Shown one piece after another: positions 47,349 to 56,320 of a DNA stretch of 64,000 nucleotides (within the stretch, counting starts at the first letter, position 1; every line of letters starts with the position of its first letter). A program made the translations under genes and the position numbers. The DNA lies in the NCBI GenBank assembly GCA_001464735.1, contig LNDU01000047.1, positions 62,001-126,000 on the forward strand. The letters run 5' to 3'. The notes under the pieces are model-generated. The model was not told the origin of the DNA. It was given only the letters and a program-made list of their open reading frames with translations, and made no database searches. Source of the stretch: Nitrospira sp. Ga0074138 (lineage in GTDB: Bacteria; Nitrospirota; Nitrospiria; Nitrospirales; Nitrospiraceae).

Positions 47349-47894
47349 ATGCGAATATCTTGGCCTGTTTGGATCGCGTCGGTGCTGTTGATTGTATCCG
47401 GCTGTGCCTCAAACGGAAACCTGACCGGCGCCGTGGCTGCGGCCCCTTCTCAGATCAGTTATTCGCAGGTGCAGGAGACACCAGGATCATACAACGGACA
47501 GCCGGTGACGTTCGGAGGGAAGGTGTTGGGCGCAAGGCGCTTGAAGGAGGGGACCAGGATCGAAATTCTTCAATTGGCGCTGGACTCCTCTCTCCAGCCA
47601 ACCATGGACCTCAGCAAATCCCAGGGCCGATTCATCGCGATGCAGAAGCAATTCCTTGATCCCGCAACGATCCCTCCCGGTACATTTGTAACCGTTACCG
47701 GAGAGATAGCTGGGTCTGTCACCCTCCCACTCGATGAGACGGAGTACACCTACCCTCTTCTCAACGTCACCAATCTTCGCGTGTGGACCGAGAACGACGA
47801 GGAGCCTCCTCGCATTCGCCGTCCCATCGGCCCTGGCCCCTATTGGGGACCCTACTGGTCTCCATACTGGCACGCCTGGCCCTACTATTGGTGA
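47349..47894 (+). CDS. Slp-family outer-membrane lipoprotein
   Basis: About 181 residues with a lipobox (VSGCAS). The Slp domain is recognised by YSQVQETPGSYNGQPVTFGG, VLGARRLKEGTRIEILQLAL and YTYPLLNVTNLRVW. The C-terminal tail is Tyr/Trp/Pro-rich (PYWGPYWSPYWHAWPYYW). Slp proteins are starvation- or acid-induced envelope lipoproteins of uncertain role. A TATACT box ends only 6 bases before the ATG, which could mean a leaderless message. Confidence 0.75.
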   Translation: MRISWPVWIASVLLIVSGCASNGNLTGAVAAAPSQISYSQVQETPGSYNGQPVTFGGKVLGARRLKEGTRIEILQLALDSSLQPTMDLSKSQGRFIAMQKQFLDPATIPPGTFVTVTGEIAGSVTLPLDETEYTYPLLNVTNLRVWTENDEEPPRIRRPIGPGPYWGPYWSPYWHAWPYYW

Positions 47895-47999
47895 GCCTCG
47901 TCGGTCAAGCGACCGTCATGTGCCACCTCTCAGACCAGACATTTCCAATTGGCATCCAGCATCTCAGGGACAAGATGCCTGCCCGAGGGAGGAGCATAG

Positions 48000-48719
48000 A
48001 TGACAAAGATGGCCCGTCGGGATGATCGAATGAAAAAATACGGCTTCTCGAACCTAAGCTCCTCCGTCGTGAACACACTGAAGGAACACATCGTTCACTG
48101 GCACTACCCTCCGGAACACCGGTTAACCGAAGACGAATTGTGCAAGACCTTCGGCGTGAGCCGCAGTCCAGTTCGGGAGGCGCTCCGGGTGTTGGCAGCC
48201 GATGGCTTCGTCAAAAAACTGCCGAACCGGAGTTACGCGGTCAAACAGTATACCATCGAAGAAATCAAGGAGCTGTATGAGGTGCGCCTAGCCCTGGAGC
48301 TCTATACCGTCGAACGCCTCGCGACCAAGAAGCAGACGACACAGCTTACTGCCGAACTTGCCGACCTCAAACAAACCTGGACCGAACTCTTGAAGGAATC
48401 GTCCAAGAAACCAGAGGAATTCGCCATCCTGGACACGCTCTTTCACGATACACTGGCCCGAGTCTTGGGAAATAGATCCCTCCTGCGGCACCTTCAAACT
48501 ATCAATGAACGGCTGAGGCTGTTTCGAATGCTCGATTTTCAGAGACGAGACCGCGCTGAACATACCTGCCACCAACATTTGGAGATCTTGGATCGAATTG
48601 TGGCCAAGGATGCCCCAGGCGCGCGTGCCGCCATGCAGAAGAATATCGAGGAAGGACGCCGCCTCATCCCTACAACGATCAAAGATGCGCTGGCCAGAGC
48701 TTACCTAAAGAATACCTGA
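48000..48719 (+). CDS. GntR-family (FCD) transcriptional regulator, first of a tandem pair
   Basis: 239 residues: an N-terminal winged helix (HRLTEDELCKTFGVSRSPVR; EALRVLAADGFVKKLPNR) and an all-helical FCD effector domain (ELYEVRLALELYTVERLA; HQHLEILDRIVAKDAPGARA). The FCD subfamily binds small acids and amides, often with metal held by Asp/His. GGGAGGAG precedes the ATG. The next gene encodes a close paralogue; both precede the amide-degradation cluster and are the obvious candidates to regulate it. Confidence 0.88.
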   Translation: MTKMARRDDRMKKYGFSNLSSSVVNTLKEHIVHWHYPPEHRLTEDELCKTFGVSRSPVREALRVLAADGFVKKLPNRSYAVKQYTIEEIKELYEVRLALELYTVERLATKKQTTQLTAELADLKQTWTELLKESSKKPEEFAILDTLFHDTLARVLGNRSLLRHLQTINERLRLFRMLDFQRRDRAEHTCHQHLEILDRIVAKDAPGARAAMQKNIEEGRRLIPTTIKDALARAYLKNT

Positions 48720-48841
48720 AGGGCGCTGCCTAATCGCTGGTAAGATAGTCGGCATCTTGGGTTCATCTCGTCCCATCCCCCTTCCAACGCTCAACATTTT
48801 TCATACCGTGAAAGTAAGCACGAGCAGGACGTCCAGACAGA

Positions 48842-48872
48842 TTGAACTTAGTAGACCTGACTGTATACAATG
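48842..48872 (+). promoter_or_regulatory. Promoter with embedded GntR-type palindrome
   Basis: TTGAAC (48842-48847), 18 bases, then TACAAT (48866-48871). The palindrome TGTATACA (48862-48869) overlaps the -10 box. GTATAC-type palindromes are common operators of FCD-GntR repressors, and GTATACAAT recurs upstream of fdrA (50802-50810). This could permit autoregulation of the second gntR gene. Confidence 0.5.
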
Positions 48873-48976
48873 TCTGAGGGCTAGCCTCGCCGAAATGAAA
48901 ATCGGTTTGTCTGTCCGCACATCATGTGACATCCAGCTTGGATTATTCCTGAGGCTCGGACTCACGAAAGAATATA

Positions 48977-49687
48977 ATGACTCGAAATGACCGAATCATG
49001 GAAGGAGAACCATCCAACCTTAGTTCATCGATTGTCGCCACACTGAAAGAACAGATCATTCACTGGCACTACCCACCCGAACATCGGCTGACCGAAGTCG
49101 AACTCTGCAAGACATTCAACGTGAGTCGGAGCCCTGTCCGGGAAGCTCTCCGTGTACTGGCAACCGATGGATTTGTGAAAAAATTGCCGAATCGTGGCTA
49201 CGTGGTCAGGCAGCATAACATCGTTGAGATCGTGGAGCTGTATGAAGTGCGACTAGCCCTGGAACTCTATGCCGTCGAATCCTTGGCAAAGAGGGGTCCG
49301 CTCAACAAAAATGATAAGGAGGACTTGGTTAAGCTGAAGCGGACATGGGCCGGCCTGCTGAACGGATCTTCCAAGAAAGCCGAGGAACTCGCCAGACTAG
49401 ACACTCTGTTTCACGAGACGCTCGCCCAGGCCGTAGGGAACAAGACGCTCTTGCGGCACCTTCGTACCATCAACGAGCGCTTGATGCTTTTTCGTATGAT
49501 CGATTTTGACAAGGCCGATCGAGCCGAAAGCACATGCCGGCAACATCTGGAGATTCTGAAGCGCATTGCAGCTAAGGATGCACGGGGGGCACGTGCCGCG
49601 ATGCAACGAAACATCGAAGAAGGACGCAACAACGTCCATACGGCGATCAAGGATGCATTGGCCAGAGCCTACTCGATAAAAACCTAA
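48977..49687 (+). CDS. GntR-family (FCD) transcriptional regulator, second of a tandem pair
   Basis: 236 residues, closely similar to the protein at 48000-48719 over the whole length, including the winged helix (LTEVELCKTFNVSRSPVREA) and FCD domain (ELYEVRLALELYAVESLAKR; RQHLEILKRIAAKDARGARA). Differences cluster in the middle of the FCD domain and could change ligand preference. It ends 38 bases before the AllH-like gene, in the same direction. Likely a recent duplication. Confidence 0.88.
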   Translation: MTRNDRIMEGEPSNLSSSIVATLKEQIIHWHYPPEHRLTEVELCKTFNVSRSPVREALRVLATDGFVKKLPNRGYVVRQHNIVEIVELYEVRLALELYAVESLAKRGPLNKNDKEDLVKLKRTWAGLLNGSSKKAEELARLDTLFHETLAQAVGNKTLLRHLRTINERLMLFRMIDFDKADRAESTCRQHLEILKRIAAKDARGARAAMQRNIEEGRNNVHTAIKDALARAYSIKT

Positions 49688-49725
49688 TGAACGCCCCGTA
49701 ATTTCGGGACGATGGGGTACCCATC

Positions 49726-50706
49726 GTGCGCTTCCAGGCCCTTTCGGTCGGCATTCAGGTACCGCCACATCCTTTCAGCGGAACCGTGCATAGTGTGTTC
49801 CGTCAGGCCTGTAATGTATCGCTAGAGCCTGGTACGCTGCTGACCCTACTCCCATGCCAGAAAGGCAATGTCCCTCACGGCATTCGCTTAGACACCTCAT
49901 CTCATTCTGTCCTCCTGCATGCCCTTCGAGTCGGACAACTGGTCGCCTGCCGAGGCGGAATACTCCGCATCGACGGAACTGATTTTTCCGTCGACCTGCG
50001 ACCTGCACACGCCTGGCACATCGATCTCAAAGGCTTCCACATCGATCTTTGCCGACCCACTCATGCTCAATCCTGGGCAGTTGCTTGGTCCGAATTGAGA
50101 TTGCATCATTATGAAAGTGGCATGTCGGAGAATCTGGGTGCCTTTTTTCTATCGCAAGGACGACCTGCCACGCCAGCGGTCTCGGAGATTCTTCGCCAAC
50201 AGGGTGCTTACACTATCCCGTCACTCCTACAGACGACATGTCGCCTCCAATTAAGAGAGGTCATGATCTCCGTTCAATCACTGATCGGACTTGGGTACGG
50301 CTTGACTCCCTCAGGCGATGATTTTCTCGTCGGTTATTTGGCCGGATTATGGTGCACGGCAGGGGCCAACCTATCTCGGATGCAATTTCTGATGGCCTTA
50401 GGCTCTGAACTGTCACAAGTGTCACAGAATACCAATGAGATTAGCTGCACCTATCTCCGATCCGCAGCCAAGGGCCATGTCTCTGAACCGATCGCGAAAT
50501 TAGCGCAGCGACTGAACCAGGCAAACAATATGAGCAGCCTCAGGGCAGCCACGCAAGCCGCGTTGCAAGTCGGCCATACTTCTGGCTCCGACGGGGTGTT
50601 AGGCCTGCTGTTAGGCTGTCTTGCGTGGCAGGGCCTGCCTCCTCATCTGATTTTCAGTGACCTTCTTCGTTTGTCTGTTCTCTGCGATTCAACGGCCCAA
50701 CCATGA
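49726..50706 (+). CDS. allH: DUF2877 protein, AllH-like carbamoyltransferase subunit
   Basis: 326 residues. The hallmark of DUF2877 is present: LIGLGYGLTPSGDDFLVGYL. In E. coli the DUF2877 protein AllH forms, with AllF and AllG, the enzyme that splits oxalurate with phosphate into oxamate and carbamoyl phosphate. The start is GTG at 49726. The order here, H-F-G-K, differs from E. coli (F-G-H-K), but all four parts are present. As no allantoin genes are in the window, a substrate other than oxalurate is possible. Confidence 0.82.
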   Translation: MRFQALSVGIQVPPHPFSGTVHSVFRQACNVSLEPGTLLTLLPCQKGNVPHGIRLDTSSHSVLLHALRVGQLVACRGGILRIDGTDFSVDLRPAHAWHIDLKGFHIDLCRPTHAQSWAVAWSELRLHHYESGMSENLGAFFLSQGRPATPAVSEILRQQGAYTIPSLLQTTCRLQLREVMISVQSLIGLGYGLTPSGDDFLVGYLAGLWCTAGANLSRMQFLMALGSELSQVSQNTNEISCTYLRSAAKGHVSEPIAKLAQRLNQANNMSSLRAATQAALQVGHTSGSDGVLGLLLGCLAWQGLPPHLIFSDLLRLSVLCDSTAQP

Positions 50707-51009
50707 AACCAGAATCGAAAGATGTAAGAGGTGATGAGACGATGGTCGTTCCTCGTGCTGATTCGGCCTATGACTCGAACCCTGGCTTTGCCCTTGACTT
50801 GGTATACAATCTTGTGTTCAAGTTAGCTGTCCAATTATCAAATATTAAGTCGGCAGTACCCTTCGGCCGTTCGTTCTTTGTTCCTAGATGAGGCATCACG
50901 CTGCTGAATTTTACGTTCGCCACATAAGCCATCGGCGGGAGGTCACCCACCCGCCTGACGTTGACGCCGTGAGCCTGCCAAGGCGAGGCGTCGATAGGAG
51001 ACCGTCTAC
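50707..51009. promoter_or_regulatory. Gap between allH-like and fdrA-like genes with GntR-type site
   Basis: About 300 bases without a credible gene (a 62-codon frame overlapping the allH stop looks non-native). GGTATACAAT at 50801-50810, preceded by TTGACT at 50794, repeats the GTATACAAT element found before the second gntR gene. It may be an internal, regulated promoter for fdrA onwards. Weak spacing to any -35 box makes the promoter itself uncertain. Confidence 0.45.
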
Positions 51010-52566
51010 ATGGCCAGGGCGACAAAAATAATCCGGAACTTCTACCGTGATTCTGTCTCGTTGATGCAGCTTTCCTCCACGATTACCAAGCTGCCCGGCG
51101 TGGAACAAGCGTCGGCCATCATGGCCTCTCCCAACAATGTGACACTTCTCGTGGAAGCGGGCCTGTTGACGGAACCCGTTGAAGCCGGCGCCAACGACTT
51201 GTTGATCGCTCTTCAAGGAAATGCCGAGGCACTTGAATCGGCGCTTACTGCGGCAGAATCCGCGCTGAAGCAACCTTCCCCTTCGTCGACCGGCAATGAA
51301 CAATCACGCGGCATGTCTCCCCGCAGCATCGAGATGGGGCTCGGGAACCTCGTCGGCGCAAACCTCGTTTTGATCTCCACGCCGGGCGAGTACGCTGCGG
51401 CGGAGGCCTTCAAGGCGTTAGGTCTCGGCCTCAATGTCATGCTCTTTAGTGACAACGTCGAGCTCAAGGACGAGATCGCGCTCAAACGGTTCGCCCAGGA
51501 GCGTGATCTCATTGTCATGGGCCCGGACTGCGGAACCGCCATTATCAATGGCATCCCGCTTGCGTTCGCGAATATGGTACGTCGCGGAGTCATCGGTGTC
51601 GTCGCCGCATCCGGCACTGGCCTCCAACAGGTAACCTGCCTGGTCGACCGATGGGGCAGTGGCATCTCGCAGGCGATCGGAACGGGCGGACACGATCTGC
51701 ACCGCGATGTCGGCGGTCTTTCCATGCTTCAGGGCCTTAAGGCGCTGGCAGCTGATCCCTCCACCTCCGTGATTGTGCTCATTTCTAAACCTCCGTCGCC
51801 AGAAGTAGCCAGCAAGGTACTGGAGGCAGCCAGCGGCGCAGGCAAGCCGGTGGTCGTCAATTTTCTTGGTGCCGATCCCGATCGGGTGAGACGCGAGAAT
51901 ATTTATCCCGCCGCGACGCTCGAGGATGCAGCAGCGGCGGCGGTGGCGCTCGCCAACGGCAGGATTCCCGAAGCCAGGAGAGCGAGTGTGACCTCTCCTT
52001 CCATCACACCTCTTGCTCCGCAGCAGCGATACATCCGGGGCCTCTATAGCGGCGGCACCTTTTGCTACGAGGCTTCGCTCCTCCTGAAGAAAGAACTGGG
52101 GCAGATCAATTCCAACACTCCAGTGGAGCCAGAGGATCGTTTAAGCGATGTCTGGACCAGTCGAAAGCACACGGTCATTGATCTGGGCGACGATCTCTTC
52201 ACTCGTGGACGCCCCCATCCTATGATTGACCATCGGCTCCGAAATGAGCGGCTGATCAAGGAAGCCAGCGATCCCGAGGTGGCAGTAATTCTATTGGACG
52301 TTGTCCTTGGCTACGGATCTCACCCAGATCCTGCCGCTGAGATGGTCCCAGTGATTCAGAAAGCGCGCGATCTCGCCTCCAAAGCAGGCAGACACCTGGC
52401 CATCGTGGGATTCGTCTGCGGCACAGCAGCGGACCCTCAGAATCTGTCCAAGCAGGAAACGGCTTTTCGAGAGGTCGGAGTAGCCCTTGCGGAGAGCAAC
52501 GCTCAGGCTGTGCGCATGGCCGCCTCTGTCGTCCAGAAGCCTGACGTCGTCGGAGGACGATTGTGA
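51010..52566 (+). CDS. fdrA: FdrA/AllF-like carbamoyltransferase subunit
   Basis: 518 residues, related to succinyl-CoA-synthetase alpha-type proteins. GPDCGTAIINGIPLAFAN and AASGTGLQQVTCLVDRWG and SGISQAIGTGGHDL are the conserved FdrA blocks. In E. coli AllF is a subunit of oxamate carbamoyltransferase, which forms carbamoyl phosphate from oxalurate. The GTG start of the AllG-like gene overlaps its stop (GTGA), so the two are made in equal amounts. Role in the pathway inferred from AllG, AllH and carbamate kinase being beside it. Confidence 0.85.
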   Translation: MARATKIIRNFYRDSVSLMQLSSTITKLPGVEQASAIMASPNNVTLLVEAGLLTEPVEAGANDLLIALQGNAEALESALTAAESALKQPSPSSTGNEQSRGMSPRSIEMGLGNLVGANLVLISTPGEYAAAEAFKALGLGLNVMLFSDNVELKDEIALKRFAQERDLIVMGPDCGTAIINGIPLAFANMVRRGVIGVVAASGTGLQQVTCLVDRWGSGISQAIGTGGHDLHRDVGGLSMLQGLKALAADPSTSVIVLISKPPSPEVASKVLEAASGAGKPVVVNFLGADPDRVRRENIYPAATLEDAAAAAVALANGRIPEARRASVTSPSITPLAPQQRYIRGLYSGGTFCYEASLLLKKELGQINSNTPVEPEDRLSDVWTSRKHTVIDLGDDLFTRGRPHPMIDHRLRNERLIKEASDPEVAVILLDVVLGYGSHPDPAAEMVPVIQKARDLASKAGRHLAIVGFVCGTAADPQNLSKQETAFREVGVALAESNAQAVRMAASVVQKPDVVGGRL

Positions 52567-53978
52567 TACAGGCCCTGTTTCAGGAGAAGCTCCATGTCCT
52601 AAATGTCGGCCTGTCCTCCTTTGCCGATTCAATCACGAGGGCGGGCGGTTCTGTGCTCCAGATTGAATGGGCCCCGCCTGCTCAGGGGCAGCAGGAGGTC
52701 GGTCGTGCGTTGGCCCGATTGGTCAACCTGCTCTCCGTTGAAACCGCCAACCAGACAGCGTTCGATGCCTACCAATCGGCCCAGCCGGTGTTAAACGGTG
52801 TGGGCACCGCCAGCCAGGTGCTGCCCAACATCGCAGAGCGGATGATCCTGCACAGTGGTCCTCCCATTGCATGGAAGGATATGTGCGGGCCCATGAAGGG
52901 GGCCATCGTCGGAGCTATTCTCTATGAGGGCTGGGCAGAGAATCTAGCCAGGGCGGAGGCCATGGCCTCCAGCGGTGACATCGTGTTCGAGCCTTGCCAC
53001 CACCACAATGCCGTCGGACCGATGGCCGGGATCATCAGCCCCTCCATGCCGGTCTGGATGGTGACCAATACGACCAACGGAAATCAGGCATTCAGCAACT
53101 TTAACGAGGGCCTCGGCAAGGCGCTCAGGTTCGGCGCCAACGGTCCGGATGTGATTACCCGTCTCAAATGGATGGGGCAGGTACTCGCACCAGCCCTGCG
53201 AGCGAGCGTTGAACTCCTAGGCGGGATCGACCTCAAGCCTATGATGGCGCAGGCCCTCCACATGGGCGACGAAGTGCACAATCGTAACGCCGCTGCCTCC
53301 TCGCTGTTCCTCAAACGCCTCATTTCAGCATTGTTGAAGACACGCACCTCCGCTGCCGACATCGCGGGGGTCGTCGAGTTCATCGCAGGCAACGACCACT
53401 TCTTCTTAAATCTATCCATGGCAGCCTGCAAAGCGATGACCGACGCAGCCCATGGCGTTCTGGGCAGCAGTATCGTCACAGCCATGGCTCGTAACGGAGT
53501 CGAGTTCGGCATCAGAGTTAGCGGCACCGGAAGCCGATGGTTTACAGCACCAGCCCCGGTCGTCGATGGACTCTTCTTTCCCGGATACAGCGCGGCTGAC
53601 GCAGCGCCTGATCTGGGAGACAGTGCTATCACCGAAACTGCCGGTGTCGGCGGATTCGCCATGGCCGCGTCTCCGGCCATCGTCAAGTTCGTCGGCGGCA
53701 CGCCGCAGGACGCGATCGACAACACCATGGCCATGACCCATATCACCGTTGGCCGCAACAATGCCTTCACGCTGCCGGCACTGAACTTCGCCGGCTCACC
53801 GGCGGGCATCGACATCCGGAAGGTCGTCGATACTAGTATTCAACCGATCATCAATACAGGCATTGCCCATCGGGAAGCCGGAATCGGCCAGATCGGCGCG
53901 GGCATTACGCGCGCTCCCCTGGCCTGTTTTACTCAAGCTGTGTCCGCACTCGCGCACTCAATAGGCAGCAGTCAGTGA
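52563..53978 (+). CDS. allG: DUF1116 protein, AllG(YlbE)-like carbamoyltransferase subunit
   Basis: 471 residues. Family blocks are EPCHHHNAVGPMAGIISPSM, MALMAQALHMGDEVHNRNAA-type segment at about 230-250 (PMMAQALHMGDEVHNRNAAA), and GTGSRWFTAPAPVVDGLFFP. The His triplet in CHHHNA could take part in catalysis or metal binding. It is coupled to FdrA upstream and followed after 17 bases by carbamate kinase. The set F-G-H-K matches the E. coli oxamate-carbamoyltransferase system. Confidence 0.85.
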   Translation: MIQALFQEKLHVLNVGLSSFADSITRAGGSVLQIEWAPPAQGQQEVGRALARLVNLLSVETANQTAFDAYQSAQPVLNGVGTASQVLPNIAERMILHSGPPIAWKDMCGPMKGAIVGAILYEGWAENLARAEAMASSGDIVFEPCHHHNAVGPMAGIISPSMPVWMVTNTTNGNQAFSNFNEGLGKALRFGANGPDVITRLKWMGQVLAPALRASVELLGGIDLKPMMAQALHMGDEVHNRNAAASSLFLKRLISALLKTRTSAADIAGVVEFIAGNDHFFLNLSMAACKAMTDAAHGVLGSSIVTAMARNGVEFGIRVSGTGSRWFTAPAPVVDGLFFPGYSAADAAPDLGDSAITETAGVGGFAMAASPAIVKFVGGTPQDAIDNTMAMTHITVGRNNAFTLPALNFAGSPAGIDIRKVVDTSIQPIINTGIAHREAGIGQIGAGITRAPLACFTQAVSALAHSIGSSQ

Positions 53979-53995
53979 ACGGGAGGATGTAGCTG

Positions 53996-54946
53996 ATGAG
54001 CTCCACGAACAAACTTGCCGTCGTCGCTGTCGGAGGCAACGCGCTGATCCGCGACAAGGATCACGAATCGATTCCGGATCAAAGTCGTGAGGCGGTGATC
54101 ACGACACATCACATCGCGGAGATGATCGCAGCCGGGTGGAATGTCGTCATCACCCATGGGACCGGTCCTCAGGTCGGCTTCATTCTGCGCCGCTCCGAAT
54201 TAGCCTTAGAGGAAGTTCCTCCCGTGCCGATGGACTATGCCGATGCTGACCTGCAGGGCGGCATCGGGTACATGTTCCTCAAAGCTCTCTACAACGAATT
54301 TCGCAAGCAGAAGATCGATCGAAAGGCGGTGGCCATCATCACGCAAACCTTGGTGGACCGAAACGATCCGGCATTTGCCGATCCCTCCAAACCGATCGGA
54401 TCGCACATGGACGAAGAAACGGCGCAGCGGCTTGCCCGGCGCCAGGGATGGATCGTCAAGGACGATGCAGGGCGGGGATGGCGACGGGTTGTGCCGTCGC
54501 CTCAGCCGAAGACCATCGTTGAGTTGGACGCCATCAACCTCTTGGCTCGATCGGGGTTCGTGGTTATTGCCTGTGGAGGCGGTGGGATTCCTGTGATTCA
54601 AGACGAAGAAGGGAACCTGGTTGGCGTCGAAGCTGTTATTGATAAGGACTTGGCGTCAAGCCTGCTGGCCCGTGGTATCGGGGCTGATTTGTTGCTGGTC
54701 TCCACAGGGGTCGAGAAGGTGGCCATCAACTTCAATAAGCCTGACCGGCGATGGCTGGACCGTATGACCGTGGCTGAAGCAAGGAAACATTATGCGGACA
54801 ATCAATTCGATAGAGGCAGCATGGGACCGAAGATTCAGGCCGTGATCGAATTCATAGAAGGGGGTGGACAAACCGGGTTGATCACCAATCCTGAGAATAT
54901 CGGTCGTGCCCTGGCCGGCGAAACGGGAACATATATTGTGAAGTAA
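53996..54946 (+). CDS. arcC: Carbamate kinase
   Basis: 316 residues of the amino-acid kinase fold. Visible: VAVGGNALIRDKD at the N-terminus, VITHGTGPQVGFILRRSEL, GIGYMFLKALYNEF, and VVIACGGGGIPVIQDEEG, then GSMGPKIQAVIEFIEGG. The enzyme transfers phosphate from carbamoyl phosphate to ADP, making ATP, ammonia and CO2. It is the last gene of the H-F-G-K set; GGGAGG lies upstream of its ATG. In allantoin-fermenting bacteria the equivalent (AllK) conserves energy from carbamoyl phosphate. Confidence 0.93.
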   Translation: MSSTNKLAVVAVGGNALIRDKDHESIPDQSREAVITTHHIAEMIAAGWNVVITHGTGPQVGFILRRSELALEEVPPVPMDYADADLQGGIGYMFLKALYNEFRKQKIDRKAVAIITQTLVDRNDPAFADPSKPIGSHMDEETAQRLARRQGWIVKDDAGRGWRRVVPSPQPKTIVELDAINLLARSGFVVIACGGGGIPVIQDEEGNLVGVEAVIDKDLASSLLARGIGADLLLVSTGVEKVAINFNKPDRRWLDRMTVAEARKHYADNQFDRGSMGPKIQAVIEFIEGGGQTGLITNPENIGRALAGETGTYIVK

Positions 54947-54958
54947 TGCAGCACGCTT

Positions 54959-55143
54959 AGGATGCTCAAAAGGGCTGCCCAGCAAGGCCGCAGCGAGCGA
55001 AGAGGCGAGGAGGTACATACCAAGCTTCGCGTGAACCGCTCGCTTCGATCACATGCGAGCGGATAAGTACCTTTCCTTCGCCTTGCGCACGTTGAGCCTT
55101 TGAGCAATGCGAGAACGCAGCTGGCGGACTTTTTCAGCATCCT
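54959..55143. repeat. MITE-like element with terminal inverted repeats, copy 2
   Basis: Left AGGATGCTCAAAAAGGGC (from 54959) and right GACTTTTTCAGCATCCT (to 55143) are inverted repeats, as in copy 1 at 12483. The element is 185 bp with internal palindromes (for example CGCTCGCTTCG/GCGAGCG) and no transposase. It splits the cluster between carbamate kinase and the BMP transporter and could affect downstream expression. Confidence 0.65.
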
Positions 55144-55183
55144 AGTAGGTCGCCATACACATCTCACCCTGAGGGAGGAGCAT

Positions 55184-56320
55184 ATGTCCGAATCACGCAA
55201 ACTGTCGAGACGCCAAGTGCTACAGGGAACCGCAGCCGCCGGCGCGCTGGGCCTGTTGGGCAACGTGGAGTGGATCGGTCAAGCCTGGGGCGCATCGGAC
55301 AAGGTGAAGATGGGCTTTATCTTTGTAGGTCCACGAGACGACTATGGGTACAATCAGGCACATTTTGAAGGGAAAGCGGCCGTTGCCAAGCTTGATTGGG
55401 TGAAAGCCTTCGATGAAGAAAAGGTCCCGGAGACCATCGAGGTCCAAAAAACCATGGAAAGCATGGTCAAGCTGGACGGAGCACAAGTGTTGTTTCCCAC
55501 CTCCTTCGGTTATTTCGATCCCCATATAATCAAGGTCGCGCCACAATTTCCCAACATCCAGTTTCTGCATTGCGGTGGGCTTTACCAAGAGGGCAAACAC
55601 CCCAAGAACGTCGGGAGTTACTTTGGCTTCATTGATGAGTCGCAATATATCGCCGGCATCGTCGCAGGCGGAATGAGCAAGAGCGGGAAGCTGGGGTTTG
55701 TGGCGGCGAAGCCCATTCCGCAAGTCTTGCGCAATATTAACAACTATACGCTCGGTGCCCGTAGCATCAGGCCGAACTGTACGACCAATGTGATTTTTAC
55801 GGGCGACTGGTCGCTGCCGGTCCGTGAAGCGGAAGCCACGAACAGTTTGGTCGACCAGGGCATTGATGTCATCACCTGCCACGTCGACAGCCCCAAGGTC
55901 GTCATCACAACCGCCGAAAAGCGGGGCATCTATTGCACCGGGTATCACTGCAACCAATCCAAGCTTGCCCCGAAAGGGTATCTCACAGGAGCAGAATGGA
56001 ATTGGGCCAAGGTCTATATGGATTATGCCGAGATGATTCGAAAAGGGCAAACCGTACCCCATCTCGTGCGTGGTGGTTTAAAGGAAGGAATCGTCAAGGT
56101 CTCGGAGTACAACCAGGTGGTGACAGAAGCCGTTCGCAAACAAGCCGACGCAGCCAAAGACAAATTCATGGGTGGAGGGATGGTCGTGTACAAGGGCCCG
56201 ATCAAAGACAATACCGGTCGCGTCGTCATTGCTGCAGGCAAGGAACATATCCAGACGGATATCTGGCTGGAAAGCATGGATTGGCTGGTCGAGGGAGTCA
56301 TCGGTTCAACCAAGTCATGA
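55184..56320 (+). CDS. BMP-family ABC-transporter substrate-binding protein
   Basis: About 378 residues with a twin-arginine-like signal (SRRQVLQGTAAAGALGLLG) beginning at the ATG at 55184 after GAGGGAGGAG. The mature chain is a Bmp/Med (PnrA-type) periplasmic-binding fold: VKMGFIFVGPRDDYGYNQ, QFPNIQFLHCGG, YIAGIVAGGMSKSGKLGFVA. Members bind nucleosides or other small N-compounds. Here the neighbours suggest a ureide or biuret-like ligand (inference). The permease gene overlaps its stop. Confidence 0.88.
   Translation: MSESRKLSRRQVLQGTAAAGALGLLGNVEWIGQAWGASDKVKMGFIFVGPRDDYGYNQAHFEGKAAVAKLDWVKAFDEEKVPETIEVQKTMESMVKLDGAQVLFPTSFGYFDPHIIKVAPQFPNIQFLHCGGLYQEGKHPKNVGSYFGFIDESQYIAGIVAGGMSKSGKLGFVAAKPIPQVLRNINNYTLGARSIRPNCTTNVIFTGDWSLPVREAEATNSLVDQGIDVITCHVDSPKVVITTAEKRGIYCTGYHCNQSKLAPKGYLTGAEWNWAKVYMDYAEMIRKGQTVPHLVRGGLKEGIVKVSEYNQVVTEAVRKQADAAKDKFMGGGMVVYKGPIKDNTGRVVIAAGKEHIQTDIWLESMDWLVEGVIGSTKS

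Noticed and set aside
50703..50891. 62-codon frame overlapping the allH-like stop
   Set aside because: No ribosome site, composition unlike a protein, and it covers a probable operator; more likely non-coding.
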